Assembly: GCF_040049215.1 (NCBI RefSeq)
Contig: NZ_JBDZDN010000001.1
Span: forward strand, 1,426,001 to 1,490,000
Direction: 5' to 3'
Length of the DNA stretch: 64,000 bases
Source: Mesorhizobium_K sp040049215
GTDB lineage: Bacteria; Pseudomonadota; Alphaproteobacteria; Rhizobiales; Rhizobiaceae
Under the pieces are notes generated by a model. It was given only the letters and a program-made list of their open reading frames with translations. It was not told the origin of the DNA and did not search any database. Position numbers and translations under genes: made by a program. Of this stretch, positions 16,338-24,584 are shown one piece after another. How positions within the stretch are numbered: position 1 is the stretch's first letter; every line of letters begins with the position of its first letter.

Positions 16338-18422
16338 TTGGCCGCGCCCCGCGAAAACGCCGCCGAAGCCGAGATCGTCGAGGGCCTGCCGCCGGGCTTC
16401 GGCGTCGGCCTCGCCGGTCGGGCGGCGTTCCTGATCGCCGTCGCCTTCGCCGCCTTCCAGATCTGGACGGCGGCCTATGGCAGCCTGCCCAGCCAGGTCG
16501 TGCGGGCCATGCATGTCGGCTTCCTGCTCTTGCTCGGCTTCGCGCTCATCGCCAATCTGCGCGCCAAGACGGCGGCCGGAAAGGCGTGGTTCTGGCTGCT
16601 CGGCGCCCTCGGTTTTTCCACCGGCGTCTACAACTGGGTCTTCTACGAGGATCTGCTGCGGCGCACCGGCTTCCTCACCACGCCGGACCTCGTCGTCGGC
16701 GCGGTGCTCATCGTCCTGGTGTTCGAGGCGGCGCGCCGGCTGATGGGCTGGCCGCTCGCCGTCATCGCCGGCATCTTCCTCGCCTACTGCCTGTTCGGCA
16801 ACCACCTGCCGCCGCCCTTCATCCACCGCGGCTACGACTTCGCGCAGATCGTGGAGAATTTCGCCTTCGGCACCGAAGGCATCTACGGCACACCCATCTA
16901 CGTCTCGGCCGCCTACATCTTCATCTTCGTCGTCTTCGCAGCCTTCCTCGAAAAGGCCGGCATGATCGCGCTGTTCAACGATTTCGCGCTCGGCCTCGTC
17001 GGCCACTGGCGCGGCGGGCCGGCGCAGGTCTGCGTGCTCTCCTCGGCGCTGATGGGCACCATCTCCGGCTCGGGCGTCGCCAATGTCGTGGCCAGCGGCC
17101 AGTTCACCATCCCGCTGATGAAGCGCTTCGGCTTCCGCCCCGCCTTCGCCGGCGCGGTGGAGGCGACCTCCTCGATGGGGGGCCAGATCATGCCGCCGGT
17201 CATGGGCGCGGTCGCCTTCATCATGGCCGAGACGCTGAACGTGCCCTACGCCGACATCGTCAAGGCGGCGATCATCCCGGCGCTGCTCTATTTCGGCGCC
17301 TGCTTCTGGCAGGTCCACCTCGAGGCCGGCAAGGCCGGGCTCTCCGGCATGGCCAAGGCGTCCCTGCCCAATCCATGGCAGGCGGTGCGACTGCATTGGC
17401 CGCTGGTGCTGCCGCTCGCCGCGCTGGTCTACCTGCTCTTTGCCGGCTACACGCCGATCTTCGCCGGCACGATGGGCCTGGCGCTGACCGTCGTGCTCAT
17501 CCTCGGCACGCCGCTCGCGGCCCTGATCGGACCGCTCGCCTTCCGGGTGGTGTTCTGGATCGCGCTCGGGCTCGCCGCGGCTTCCTTCCTGCGCTACGGC
17601 GTCGATATACTGGGCCTCGTCATCCTGGCGCTGGTCGCCGGCTGCTTCTTCTTCAGGGGCGGGCGCGAGACGATCGTGATCTGCGTCGAGTCGCTCGCCG
17701 AAGGCGCCAAGAACGCGCTGCCGGTCGGCATCGCCTGCGCGATCGTCGGCGTGGTCATCGGCACGCTGACGCTGACCGGCATCGCGTCCACCTTCATCGG
17801 CGCGATCATCGCCATCGGCGAGCACAATCTCTTCCTGTCTCTGCTCCTGACCATGCTGACCTGCCTGGTTCTCGGCATGGGCATTCCGACCATCCCGAAC
17901 TACATCATCACGTCTTCGCTCGCCGGACCGGCGCTGCTGGCGCTCGACGTGCCGCTGATCGTCTCGCATATGTTCGTCTTCTATTTCGGCATCATGGCCG
18001 ACCTCACGCCGCCGGTCGCGCTCGCCGCCTTCGCGGCCGCCCCGATGGCGAAGGAGTCCGGGTTGAAGATCGGCATCCAGGCGTCGAAGCTCGCCGTCGC
18101 CGGCTTCGTCGTCCCGTTCATGGCGGTCTACACGCCGGCGCTGATGCTCCAGGATCCCGGCCCGATCAGCCAAACCTTCGGCTATCCGGTCGAGGTCGCC
18201 TATATCGTTGCCAAGGCGTGCCTCGGCATCATGTTGTGGGGCGCTGCCGTGGTCGGCTTCCTGTTTTCCCGGTTGGCCGCGTGGGAGCGGATCGTCGCCT
18301 TTGCAGCCGGCGTGCTGCTGGTGCTTGCCCTGCCGCTCACCGACGAGATCGGCTGGGCGCTCGCGCTGGCGTGGATCGGCTGGCACTGGCGGCAGGCGCG
18401 CCGCGCTGCGTTGCCGCAATGA
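16338..18422 (+). CDS. TRAP transporter fused 4TM/12TM permease subunit
   Basis: A single 694-residue membrane protein combining the small (DctQ-like) and large (DctM-like) TRAP subunits, the arrangement usual with TAXI binding proteins. Hydrophobic segments occur throughout. The DctM signature region includes SSALMGTISGSGVANV and EATSSMGGQIMPPVMGA (about residues 235-290), and GMGIPTIPNYI lies near 513. Translation most likely begins at TTG 16338, four bases after the stop of the binding protein. It should use a sodium gradient to take up an organic acid. The stop overlaps the DUF1850 start. Confidence 0.94.
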   Translation: MAAPRENAAEAEIVEGLPPGFGVGLAGRAAFLIAVAFAAFQIWTAAYGSLPSQVVRAMHVGFLLLLGFALIANLRAKTAAGKAWFWLLGALGFSTGVYNWVFYEDLLRRTGFLTTPDLVVGAVLIVLVFEAARRLMGWPLAVIAGIFLAYCLFGNHLPPPFIHRGYDFAQIVENFAFGTEGIYGTPIYVSAAYIFIFVVFAAFLEKAGMIALFNDFALGLVGHWRGGPAQVCVLSSALMGTISGSGVANVVASGQFTIPLMKRFGFRPAFAGAVEATSSMGGQIMPPVMGAVAFIMAETLNVPYADIVKAAIIPALLYFGACFWQVHLEAGKAGLSGMAKASLPNPWQAVRLHWPLVLPLAALVYLLFAGYTPIFAGTMGLALTVVLILGTPLAALIGPLAFRVVFWIALGLAAASFLRYGVDILGLVILALVAGCFFFRGGRETIVICVESLAEGAKNALPVGIACAIVGVVIGTLTLTGIASTFIGAIIAIGEHNLFLSLLLTMLTCLVLGMGIPTIPNYIITSSLAGPALLALDVPLIVSHMFVFYFGIMADLTPPVALAAFAAAPMAKESGLKIGIQASKLAVAGFVVPFMAVYTPALMLQDPGPISQTFGYPVEVAYIVAKACLGIMLWGAAVVGFLFSRLAAWERIVAFAAGVLLVLALPLTDEIGWALALAWIGWHWRQARRAALPQ

Positions 18423-18796
18423 GCCTTTGCGTCATCGCGGCTGGCAAGATGACGGTACTCGCCGTCTCCGCCTTCACCCTGTCGTGGATACATTCGGTCG
18501 AGAAGGTCCGCTGGGAAGAGGACTGGCTCGTGACGCCCGCCGGGCTCGAGATCGACGAGGCCCGAGTCAAGGGTTCCGGCGCAGGCATGGACCCGCCCGC
18601 GGGCGCCGAACTCAGGGGCGGATGGTGGACTTACCAGCCGAAGATCGGCCCGCAGGCGTCCGTCAGGCTCGCGGCATCCGGCGCCACCGGCGGCGGCTGG
18701 GTGCTCTGCGCGGATCAGGCCTGTCTGGAGTTGGGCGCGGAAGCGGGCGAGCCCGTCCAGATTTCAGCCTGTGCAGGTACGGCCAAGTCCCCGTAG
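18419..18796 (+). CDS. DUF1850 protein, small accessory gene of the TAXI-TRAP operon
   Basis: 125 residues starting at ATG 18419, which overlaps the permease stop (ATGA). The conserved DUF1850 features are visible: FTLSWIHSVEK, EEDW, then VKGSGAGMDPP and GGWW. Proteins of this family are nearly always encoded beside TAXI-type TRAP permeases, but their job is unknown. A hydrophobic N-terminus suggests export or membrane anchoring. A CGGCGC-GGAT-GCGCCG hairpin at 18804-18819, just past the stop, may terminate the operon, although no T-run follows it. Confidence 0.88.
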   Translation: MSLCVIAAGKMTVLAVSAFTLSWIHSVEKVRWEEDWLVTPAGLEIDEARVKGSGAGMDPPAGAELRGGWWTYQPKIGPQASVRLAASGATGGGWVLCADQACLELGAEAGEPVQISACAGTAKSP

Positions 18797-18838
18797 AGCC
18801 GGGCGGCGCGGATGCGCCGATGCCTTGCCAGGTAAAGT

Positions 18839-18991
18839 TCAGTGAAAGGCAGCCGTACCGAAGGAGCCCGTCCGGCGGCGCGCGCATGCGGGACCCGGAC
18901 CGCGCATATAATAGCGCTCGGGACGATAGGTCGGCGCGACGAATTCGCGCAATGCAAACGCAAGATGCGTGATATGATTCCAGAACGTCAT
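18839..18991 (-). CDS. Possible small hypothetical protein (50 aa)
   Basis: A 50-codon frame from ATG 18991 to 18839 on the minus strand, preceded by a GGGACCGGG stretch. The product starts MTFWNHITHLAFALREF and continues with VAPTYRPERYYMRGPGP. Its mix of aromatic and basic residues looks more like a real small protein than the neighbouring random frames. The N-terminal third could form an amphipathic helix. It is convergent with the DUF1850 gene. I do not recognise a named family, so this is a tentative gene. Confidence 0.45.
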   Translation of the reverse strand: MTFWNHITHLAFALREFVAPTYRPERYYMRGPGPACARRRTGSFGTAAFH

Positions 18992-19491
18992 GGTACCCGG
19001 TCCCTGTCCCTCGGATGTCCCTTCCGATTGAGACACATGCTTAGCGTCCAGTCGTGAATAGTCGGTGAACACGATGTTAATCTTCGGCTGGATTCGTCCT
19101 CGACCGTGGCTGAACTGCGGCTGATTCGCGGTCTTTCCTCGCACGGCCGAAACTTTGTCCGGCCTGTGCTTTTTGCGACACAGTCGTTTCGCGCCGATGC
19201 CGCCGGGAAGAATTCCTGTTTCAACTTCGTCGCAAGCCGGAAATTCCGATGCCGCCCGGAACCGCGCTGACCGCGAGACGTTGCAAGACCAGGCCGGATA
19301 TCCGGTCCCCAGGGCACCGCGTCGCGCTCCAGCGAATTCCGGCCCTTGAGTTCCCCACCAAGCCTTGCTTCCCTGAACCTCGACATTCGGTCTACGAGGC
19401 GCGGCGGCGCCCCTGGTCGATGATGCCGGCGAATTTGGTCATGGAGCATCTCGACTGAGTGTCGGCGCGCATCCGAACAGAGAGCAATTCT
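18992..19491. other. 500-base stretch without a convincing gene
   Basis: Open frames here are short or rich in Arg/Ser/Pro and lack ribosome sites. The only motif seen is GGAAC-N16-CGTT at 19258-19282 on the plus strand, the consensus of alphaproteobacterial general-stress (EcfG) promoters, but no gene follows it before the 3' end of mbfA. Degraded coding sequence or a small RNA are both possible. Confidence 0.4.
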
Positions 19492-20475
19492 TCAGGCATT
19501 GCCGATCAGGACGCCGGCTGCGAGCACCAGGCTGCCTCCGAGCACAACCTGCAGGACGGCGCGGAAGAACGGCGTCTCCATGTAGCGATTCTGGATGAAG
19601 GCGATCGCCCATAGCTCGACGAATACCACCGCGCCGGCGATCGCCGTCGCGGTCCAGAAATGCGGGATCAGGTATGGCAGCGCATGGCCGAGACCGCCGA
19701 CCGACGTCATGATGCCCGACGACAGTCCGCGTTTCACAGGCGAGCCGCGCCCCGACAGCTTGCCGTCGTCGTGGGCAGCTTCGGTGAAGCCCATGGAGAT
19801 GCCCGCGCCGACCGAAGCCGACAGGCCGACGAGAAAGGTCTGCCATGTGTCGCCGGTGGCGAAGGCGGCGGCGAAGATCGGCGCCAGCGTCGATACCGAA
19901 CCGTCCATCAATCCGGCGAGACCCGGCTGCACATAGGTCAGGATGAATTGGCGGCGTTCGCCGGCAGCCTCGCCGGACTTCACATCCTCGGGCACATGCT
20001 TCAGCCCGAGCCGATGCGCCAGCGCCTGATGCGACTTCTCCGCCACGGCGAGATCGCCGAGTAGCTTGCGCGTCGATGCGTCCGACGTGCGTTGCGCAGC
20101 CTCGAGATAGAAGCGGTGCGCCTGGTCCTCCATCGTCTCGGCCTGAGCGCGCACCTTGTCGATGCCGAGCGGCCGGACCAGCCAGTCGGGCCTGCGCTCA
20201 TAATAATCCTTCACATGCTCGCGGCGGATCAGCGGGATGCGTTCGCCGAAGCGCTTCCGGTGCAACTCGATCAGCACGGCGCGGTGGCTGTCTTCCTCGT
20301 CCGCCATGCCGTCGAAGACCCTGGCGGAAGCCGGGAACTCGTCGCGCAAACCCTCGGCATAAGCACGGTAGATGCGGCCGTCATCCTCCTCGGAGGAAAT
20401 GGCGAGCGCCAGGATTTCCTGCTCGGTGAGCGAAGCGAAGGAACGGCGGCCGAAGCCGAAGACGCGGGAAAGCAT
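19492..20475 (-). CDS. mbfA: Membrane-bound ferritin-like iron exporter MbfA (rubrerythrin-VIT1 fusion)
   Basis: MbfA exports iron and protects rhizobia against iron and peroxide stress. 327 residues. The N-terminal ferritin-like domain (about 20-150) carries Glu/His iron ligands in SEEDDGR, DEEDSH, EDQAH and EKSH. A VIT1/CCC1-like membrane domain follows (about 175-327), with YVQPGLAGLMDGSVSTL and several hydrophobic helices. ATG 20475 lies ten bases from a perfect 31-base palindrome that fits an Irr (ICE) box, matching the known Irr repression of mbfA in Bradyrhizobium and Agrobacterium. Confidence 0.93.
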   Translation of the reverse strand: MLSRVFGFGRRSFASLTEQEILALAISSEEDDGRIYRAYAEGLRDEFPASARVFDGMADEEDSHRAVLIELHRKRFGERIPLIRREHVKDYYERRPDWLVRPLGIDKVRAQAETMEDQAHRFYLEAAQRTSDASTRKLLGDLAVAEKSHQALAHRLGLKHVPEDVKSGEAAGERRQFILTYVQPGLAGLMDGSVSTLAPIFAAAFATGDTWQTFLVGLSASVGAGISMGFTEAAHDDGKLSGRGSPVKRGLSSGIMTSVGGLGHALPYLIPHFWTATAIAGAVVFVELWAIAFIQNRYMETPFFRAVLQVVLGGSLVLAAGVLIGNA

Positions 20476-20484
20476 GATCTGTGA

Positions 20485-20515
20485 GCTCTAGTTTAGAATA
20501 ATTCTAAACTAGAGC
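20485..20515. promoter_or_regulatory. Irr box (iron control element) of mbfA
   Basis: A perfect inverted repeat of 15 + 1 + 15 bases, with arms GCTCTAGTTTAGAAT and ATTCTAAACTAGAGC around an A at 20500. The core TTTAGAA-N3-TTCTAAA fits the alphaproteobacterial Irr/ICE motif. It sits 10-40 bases upstream of the mbfA start, where a bound repressor would block the promoter or early transcript. Confidence 0.85.
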
Positions 20516-20592
20516 GTCCGGCGCGGTCATGCAATGGCCGGGGTCATTGGTCCAACGAATTCCCAAGTCCTGCTCTACAGACCCTGTGTTTT

Positions 20593-20635
20593 CTATAGCC
20601 GAACATCACCTATATAGGCTAACGTCTAGCTATAG
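20593..20635 (+). promoter_or_regulatory. Three regularly spaced CTATA-type palindromes before a small HTH-like gene
   Basis: CTATAG at 20593-20598, CCTATATAGG at 20609-20618 and CTATAG at 20630-20635 have centres 18-19 bases apart, and the last one runs into the ribosome site. Regular spacing suggests operators for a dimeric regulator on one or nearly one DNA face. One or more could double as -10 elements. Confidence 0.5.
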
Positions 20636-20646
20636 GAGAATCCGTC

Positions 20647-20997
20647 GTGAAGCAGCAGAATCCCGCCTCCCAGGACGCCGCCGATGCGCAGGCCGAACCT
20701 TTCGATCCGCAGCCAATCCTCGACCTGATTTCCGGCATCCAGGCCGACCTCGACCGGCTTCGGGGTTTGGTGGAGCAGGCAGCACCCAAATACGACCCGG
20801 CCAACCCGCATAACAAGACCGCCGACGGCAAGCTGTCGGAGGATGGGGTAGAGTGCTGCTACCGCATGTTCGACGAAGGCAAGAGCCGCTATTCCGTCGC
20901 CCGATCAATGAAAATCTCATTCGCCGCGGCGACGCACCGCTTCAACGCCTGGCGCAAGGCAGGCGGCGAAAAGCGTGTGCGCGCGCTGATGGGCTGA
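20647..20997 (+). CDS. Hypothetical protein with C-terminal helix-turn-helix-like region
   Basis: 116 residues from GTG 20647, with TAGGAGA as ribosome site. The N-terminal part (residues 18-45) looks helical and could form a short coiled coil. After a loop with HNKTADGKLSEDG, the last 45 residues contain CYRMFDEGKSRYSVARSMKI and then FNAWRKAGG. This has the helix-turn-helix layout seen in homeodomain-like and resolvase-type DNA-binding domains. The gene is preceded by three CTATA-type palindromes, which may be its own operators. No named family recognised. Confidence 0.7.
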   Translation: MKQQNPASQDAADAQAEPFDPQPILDLISGIQADLDRLRGLVEQAAPKYDPANPHNKTADGKLSEDGVECCYRMFDEGKSRYSVARSMKISFAAATHRFNAWRKAGGEKRVRALMG

Positions 20998-21050
20998 AAG
21001 CCTGCCGGACCCATCGGATAAAGGATGGCGGCCTGGACACCATCCTTGCG

Positions 21051-21407
21051 TCAGCTCAGCACGGGGCAGCTCGGCTGGCGGCCGAAGGTGACATGGATCC
21101 GATCGCCATAGCGGTCGCGTCCTCGCACGTCGATGGTGCGCCTGCCGACATCCGCTATGCGGGCGCGGCGGATGCCCATGCGTTCCGCCTTGCGCAGCGC
21201 GCGGCCCTCTGAACAACGCGGACGGTCGTCGTAAAACTCGCGCCGGCGCTCGCCCCGGTAGCAATCCTCGTAGCGGGGATTGCAATCGCGCTCGATCCTC
21301 AATCCGTCGCGGCCGATTTCCAGTTCGAGATCCTGCGCCGAGGCCTGCATCGGCGGAATCATGCCTGCGCTGGCGAACAGGACGCAGCCGATCAAAATAT
21401 TACGCAT
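21051..21407 (-). CDS. Small secreted hypothetical protein
   Basis: 118 residues from ATG 21407, chosen because GGGAG lies just upstream and a Sec signal peptide begins there (MRNILIGCVLFASAG ... ASA|QDLEL, cleavage near residue 25). The mature part is short and highly charged, with a Cys-Asn-Pro-Arg-Tyr-Glu-Asp-Cys segment and two later cysteines (RPRCSEG, QPSCPV), so two disulfides are possible. Many rhizobia encode similar small periplasmic proteins of unknown function. A longer frame up to 21455 exists but lacks a ribosome site. Confidence 0.75.
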   Translation of the reverse strand: MRNILIGCVLFASAGMIPPMQASAQDLELEIGRDGLRIERDCNPRYEDCYRGERRREFYDDRPRCSEGRALRKAERMGIRRARIADVGRRTIDVRGRDRYGDRIHVTFGRQPSCPVLS

Positions 21408-21491
21408 TTCAAAGCTCCCGGTTGGCTTGGTCGAGCCCAAACGGGAGCGGAACATTTGGGTTGCATCAACAAAGTTTGCAGCGGGTAACGT

Positions 21492-22628
21492 TCAGTCGAG
21501 CGTCCGGCGGAAACGGAACAGTGCCACCGCCGCAAACAGCACGACGAAGAAGCCGAGCGCGCCGACCTCCACGCCGATCGCCGCGAAGTCCGCGCCCTTG
21601 AGCATGACCGCGCGGGTTATGCGCAGGAAATGCGTCAGCGGAAAGATCTCGCCGAACACTTGCGCCCAGCCGGGCATGCCGCGATAGGGGAACATGAAGC
21701 CCGACAACAGGATCGACGGCAGGAAGAAGAAGAAGGTGAGTTGCAGCGCCTGCATCTGCGTGCGCGCCATGGTCGAGATCGTGTAGCCGAGCAGCACCAG
21801 CGCAAGCACGAACACCAGTATCGCCGACAGCAGCAGCGTCACCGAGCCCTCGAAGGGTATGGAGAACAGGAGCTTCGAGGCAACCAGAACCACGGCGACC
21901 TGGACCGCTCCGACCACGAGGTATGGCAGCACCTTGCCAAGCATGATCTCGACCGGCGAGACCGGCATGGCGAGCAGGTTCTCCATCGTACCGCGCTCGG
22001 TCTCGCGGGTCAGCGCGATCGACGTCATCATCACCATCGTCATCTGAAGGATGACGCCGAGCAGGCCGGGCACGATGTTGTATTGCGAGATGCCTTCCGG
22101 GTTGTAGCGTTTGTGAACGACCACATCGAGCTGCGTTTTCGCGGCTTCCGCGGCCTCGGCCTGGGTCCCCTGCGCCCGCAGCAGCGCCCTCTGCGTCACC
22201 GTGCCCAGCGTCGAGATGGCGCCGCTCGCCACCGCCGGATCGGTCGCGTCGGCCTCGATCAGGATCTGCGGATTGTTGCCGCTTTCGACACGGCGGGCGA
22301 AGTCGGCCGGGATCGTCACAAGGAAGGAGACCGTGCCGTTCGCCATCAGCGCTTCGGCCTCTGCCTCGGTCTGCACGACATGGTCGAAACGGTAGTAGCC
22401 TGTCATCTGCAGCGCCGAGACAATGGCGCGTGTGTAGTTGTCGTTGCTGGTGGCGACGAGTGCGGCGGGCAGGCTCTTCGGATCGTTGTTGATGGCGTAG
22501 CCGAACAGCACGAGCTGCATCAGCGGCACGCCGAGCATCATGGCGAAGGTGATGCGATCACGCCGCATCTGGATGAATTCCTTCATCAGAAGCGCCCCCA
22601 GCCGGGCGAAGGAGAAGATCGAGTTCAT
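21492..22628 (-). CDS. ABC-2 type exporter permease (YbhS/YbhR-like)
   Basis: 378 residues: one N-terminal membrane helix, a large extracytoplasmic loop (about 55-175) and five C-terminal helices, the normal ABC-2 exporter topology. Conserved features include MLGVPLMQLVLFGYAIN near the N-terminus and RETERGTMENLLAMPVSP in the coupling region. Its start overlaps the ATPase stop by four bases. Only one permease is present, whereas the comparable E. coli cecR-ybhGFSR cluster has two, so it probably works as a homodimer. Likely exports drugs or other hydrophobic compounds across the inner membrane. Confidence 0.9.
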   Translation of the reverse strand: MNSIFSFARLGALLMKEFIQMRRDRITFAMMLGVPLMQLVLFGYAINNDPKSLPAALVATSNDNYTRAIVSALQMTGYYRFDHVVQTEAEAEALMANGTVSFLVTIPADFARRVESGNNPQILIEADATDPAVASGAISTLGTVTQRALLRAQGTQAEAAEAAKTQLDVVVHKRYNPEGISQYNIVPGLLGVILQMTMVMMTSIALTRETERGTMENLLAMPVSPVEIMLGKVLPYLVVGAVQVAVVLVASKLLFSIPFEGSVTLLLSAILVFVLALVLLGYTISTMARTQMQALQLTFFFFLPSILLSGFMFPYRGMPGWAQVFGEIFPLTHFLRITRAVMLKGADFAAIGVEVGALGFFVVLFAAVALFRFRRTLD

Positions 22629-23542
22629 GCCATATTGTCCTTCGAGGCGGCCATGAACTGGATGAAGACGTCCTCGAGGCTGGTCACCCCAGGCCTCACC
22701 GTCGTGCCGTCGCGCTTGCGGATGTCCGCGAGCGCCATCTCAAGCAGCTTGCGGTCCGAACCGACGACGTGCAGGGTCGTGCCGAAGGGCGCCACCTGAT
22801 CGACGCCAGGCTTGCCTGCAAGGGCCGCGGCGACCTGGTCGAGCCGCGGTCCTTCGACGACGAAGGTGGTCAGGCCCGCATTCTTCACCACCTCGTCGAC
22901 CCGGCCCGATGCCAGCATCTTGCCGTAGGAGATGTAGCTGATGCGGTGGCAGCGCTCGGCTTCGTCCATGTAGTGGGTGGAGACAAGAACAGTCAGCCCG
23001 CTGCGCGCCAGCCGGTGAATCTCGTCCCAGAACTCGCGCCGCGCCTTGGGGTCGACGCCGGCGGTCGGTTCGTCGAGCAGGAGCAGCCGCGGCTTGTGCA
23101 TGATGCACGCGGCAAGCGCCAGACGCTGCTTCCAACCGCCGGAAAGCGTGCCGGCGAGCTGGTCGCGGCGCGAGGCAAGGCCGAGATCGTCGAGCGTGCG
23201 GTCGACATGTTCCGATAAGGGCTTCAGCCCGTAGAGCCTGCCCACGAATTCGAGATTCTCGGCGATGGTGAGGTCCTCGTAGAACGAGAATCTCTGCGTC
23301 ATGTAGCCGACCTCGCGCTTGATCTTCAGCGCTTCGGTCCTCAGGTCGTAGCCAAGCACCTCGCCCTCACCCTCGTCGGGGGTCAGCAGGCCGCACATGA
23401 TGCGGATCGTGGTCGTCTTGCCCGATCCGTTGGGTCCGAGGAAGCCGACGATCTCGCCCTCGGCGACGCGCATCGTCACATGGTCGACGACGGTCTTGTC
23501 GCCAAAGCGCTTGACGAGGCCGGTTACGTTGATGGCGTCCAT
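22625..23542 (-). CDS. ABC exporter ATP-binding protein (YbhF-like half)
   Basis: 305 residues with a complete nucleotide-binding domain: Walker A GPNGSGKTTT (about 36-45), signature LSGGWKQRL, Walker B LLLLDEPTAG and the switch histidine in VSTHYMDEAE. Length corresponds to a single NBD, unlike E. coli YbhF, which has two. The C-terminal ~80 residues form the usual regulatory extension of ABC-2 ATPases. It is translationally coupled to the permease (ATGA). The HlyD gene ends 97 bases upstream, in the same direction. Confidence 0.93.
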   Translation of the reverse strand: MDAINVTGLVKRFGDKTVVDHVTMRVAEGEIVGFLGPNGSGKTTTIRIMCGLLTPDEGEGEVLGYDLRTEALKIKREVGYMTQRFSFYEDLTIAENLEFVGRLYGLKPLSEHVDRTLDDLGLASRRDQLAGTLSGGWKQRLALAACIMHKPRLLLLDEPTAGVDPKARREFWDEIHRLARSGLTVLVSTHYMDEAERCHRISYISYGKMLASGRVDEVVKNAGLTTFVVEGPRLDQVAAALAGKPGVDQVAPFGTTLHVVGSDRKLLEMALADIRKRDGTTVRPGVTSLEDVFIQFMAASKDNMA

Positions 23543-23550
23543 GCGTCGTT

Positions 23551-23655
23551 CCGGTTTGAGGGGCGTAGGGGAGGTAAGGGAGTAGGTTGGTGGGGATTTG
23601 AAGTGGCGGACTTCCTACTCCCCTATCTCCCTTGTTCCCCTACTCCCCTAATTCC
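23551..23655. repeat. Imperfect inverted/direct repeats of a TAGGGGAGT-type motif
   Basis: The gap between the HlyD and ATPase genes and the 3' end of the HlyD gene carry purine-rich copies (about 23566-23589, GTAGGGGAGG then AAGGGAGTAGG). After a spacer come pyrimidine-rich copies (about 23620-23655, CCTACTCCCC twice). The two arms can pair into a long imperfect stem in the message. It might tune the ratio of HlyD to the ABC subunits. Confidence 0.45.
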
Positions 23656-24584
23656 ACATCCACGATCTGCCCCGGCTGCAGCGCCGAGGTGGCGTCGACC
23701 GGCCTCGCCTCGACGAGGTAGACGAGCTTCTGGCGCGTCTCCAGCGAGTAGATCACCGGCGGCGTGAACTCCGGGTCCGGCGAGACGTAGCTGATGCGCG
23801 CCTCCAGCCCGTCCGGACAGCCGTCGCAGCGGACTTTCAGTATCTTGCCTACCTCGACCTTGGAGAAAGAAGGCTCGGGCACGAAGAGCGAGAGCTTCAC
23901 GGCTCCGTCCGGCAGCATGGAAATCACCGGCGCGGAAGGCCCCGCAACGTCGCCCGGATTGCGGATAACGTCGTCGACGCGGCCCGCCGACGGCGCCGCC
24001 AGCGAGCGCTTCGAGAGACGCCACTTCGCCTGGTCGAGCGCCGTTCCCGCCTGCTTGACCTGGTTCTCCGCCGCCTTGATTTCCTCCGGGCGCGCCGGAA
24101 GCTTGCCGACCGCAAGATTGGCCTCGGCTTGGTTGATCTTGGCTTCGGCCACCTCGACAGCGGTCTGCGCCTCGTCGAACTCCGCCTGGGTGGCGATGCC
24201 GCGGTCGAGCAGGTCGGTCGCCCGCGCCAGCACGCGCTGCTTCTCCGCGGCCTCCGCCTTGGCCGAGCGCACCATGGCGTCGAGCACGGCGATCTCCTCG
24301 GGCCGCCTGCCGATCAGGAGATTGGCGAGCTGCGCCCGCGCCTGAGCGAGTGCGGCTTCGGCCTGCGCCACCGCGATCCTGGCGTCGTCCGTCTCCATCT
24401 CGGCGATTGCCGCCCCGGCATCGACCCGGTCGCCGCGCCTGACCGAGATCGACCGAACCTGGGCGACCTCGATCGGCGCGAGCAGGACATAGTCGCCCTC
24501 GACATAGCCGACGGCGAGCGGTGCCGGGCCGGCACAGGCAGAGAACAGAGACGCAGCGAAAGGGATCGAGCAAAGGATGCTCAT
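23640..24584 (-). CDS. HlyD-family periplasmic adaptor of the ABC exporter (YbhG-like)
   Basis: 314 residues. The N-terminus is a signal sequence with a cysteine at residue 17 (LFSAC) that could be lipidated, though the box is not classical. A biotinyl-lipoyl half follows (VRSISVRRGDRVDAGAAIA), then a long alpha-helical coiled coil (about 75-190), the second lipoyl half (LAAPSAGRVDDV) and a beta-barrel. Its start overlaps the stop of the TetR-type gene (ATGA). It should link the inner-membrane ABC pump to an outer-membrane channel encoded elsewhere. Confidence 0.9.
   Translation of the reverse strand: MSILCSIPFAASLFSACAGPAPLAVGYVEGDYVLLAPIEVAQVRSISVRRGDRVDAGAAIAEMETDDARIAVAQAEAALAQARAQLANLLIGRRPEEIAVLDAMVRSAKAEAAEKQRVLARATDLLDRGIATQAEFDEAQTAVEVAEAKINQAEANLAVGKLPARPEEIKAAENQVKQAGTALDQAKWRLSKRSLAAPSAGRVDDVIRNPGDVAGPSAPVISMLPDGAVKLSLFVPEPSFSKVEVGKILKVRCDGCPDGLEARISYVSPDPEFTPPVIYSLETRQKLVYLVEARPVDATSALQPGQIVDVELGE

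Noticed and set aside
18804..18819. CGGCGC-GGAT-GCGCCG hairpin after the DUF1850 gene as an annotated terminator
   Set aside because: The hairpin is real but lacks a T-tract, so it is mentioned only with the gene.
18988..19449. 153-codon minus-strand frame
   Set aside because: Composition is Arg/Ser-rich with no ribosome site. Only the internal short frame from 18991 looks protein-like, and that one is in a different frame.
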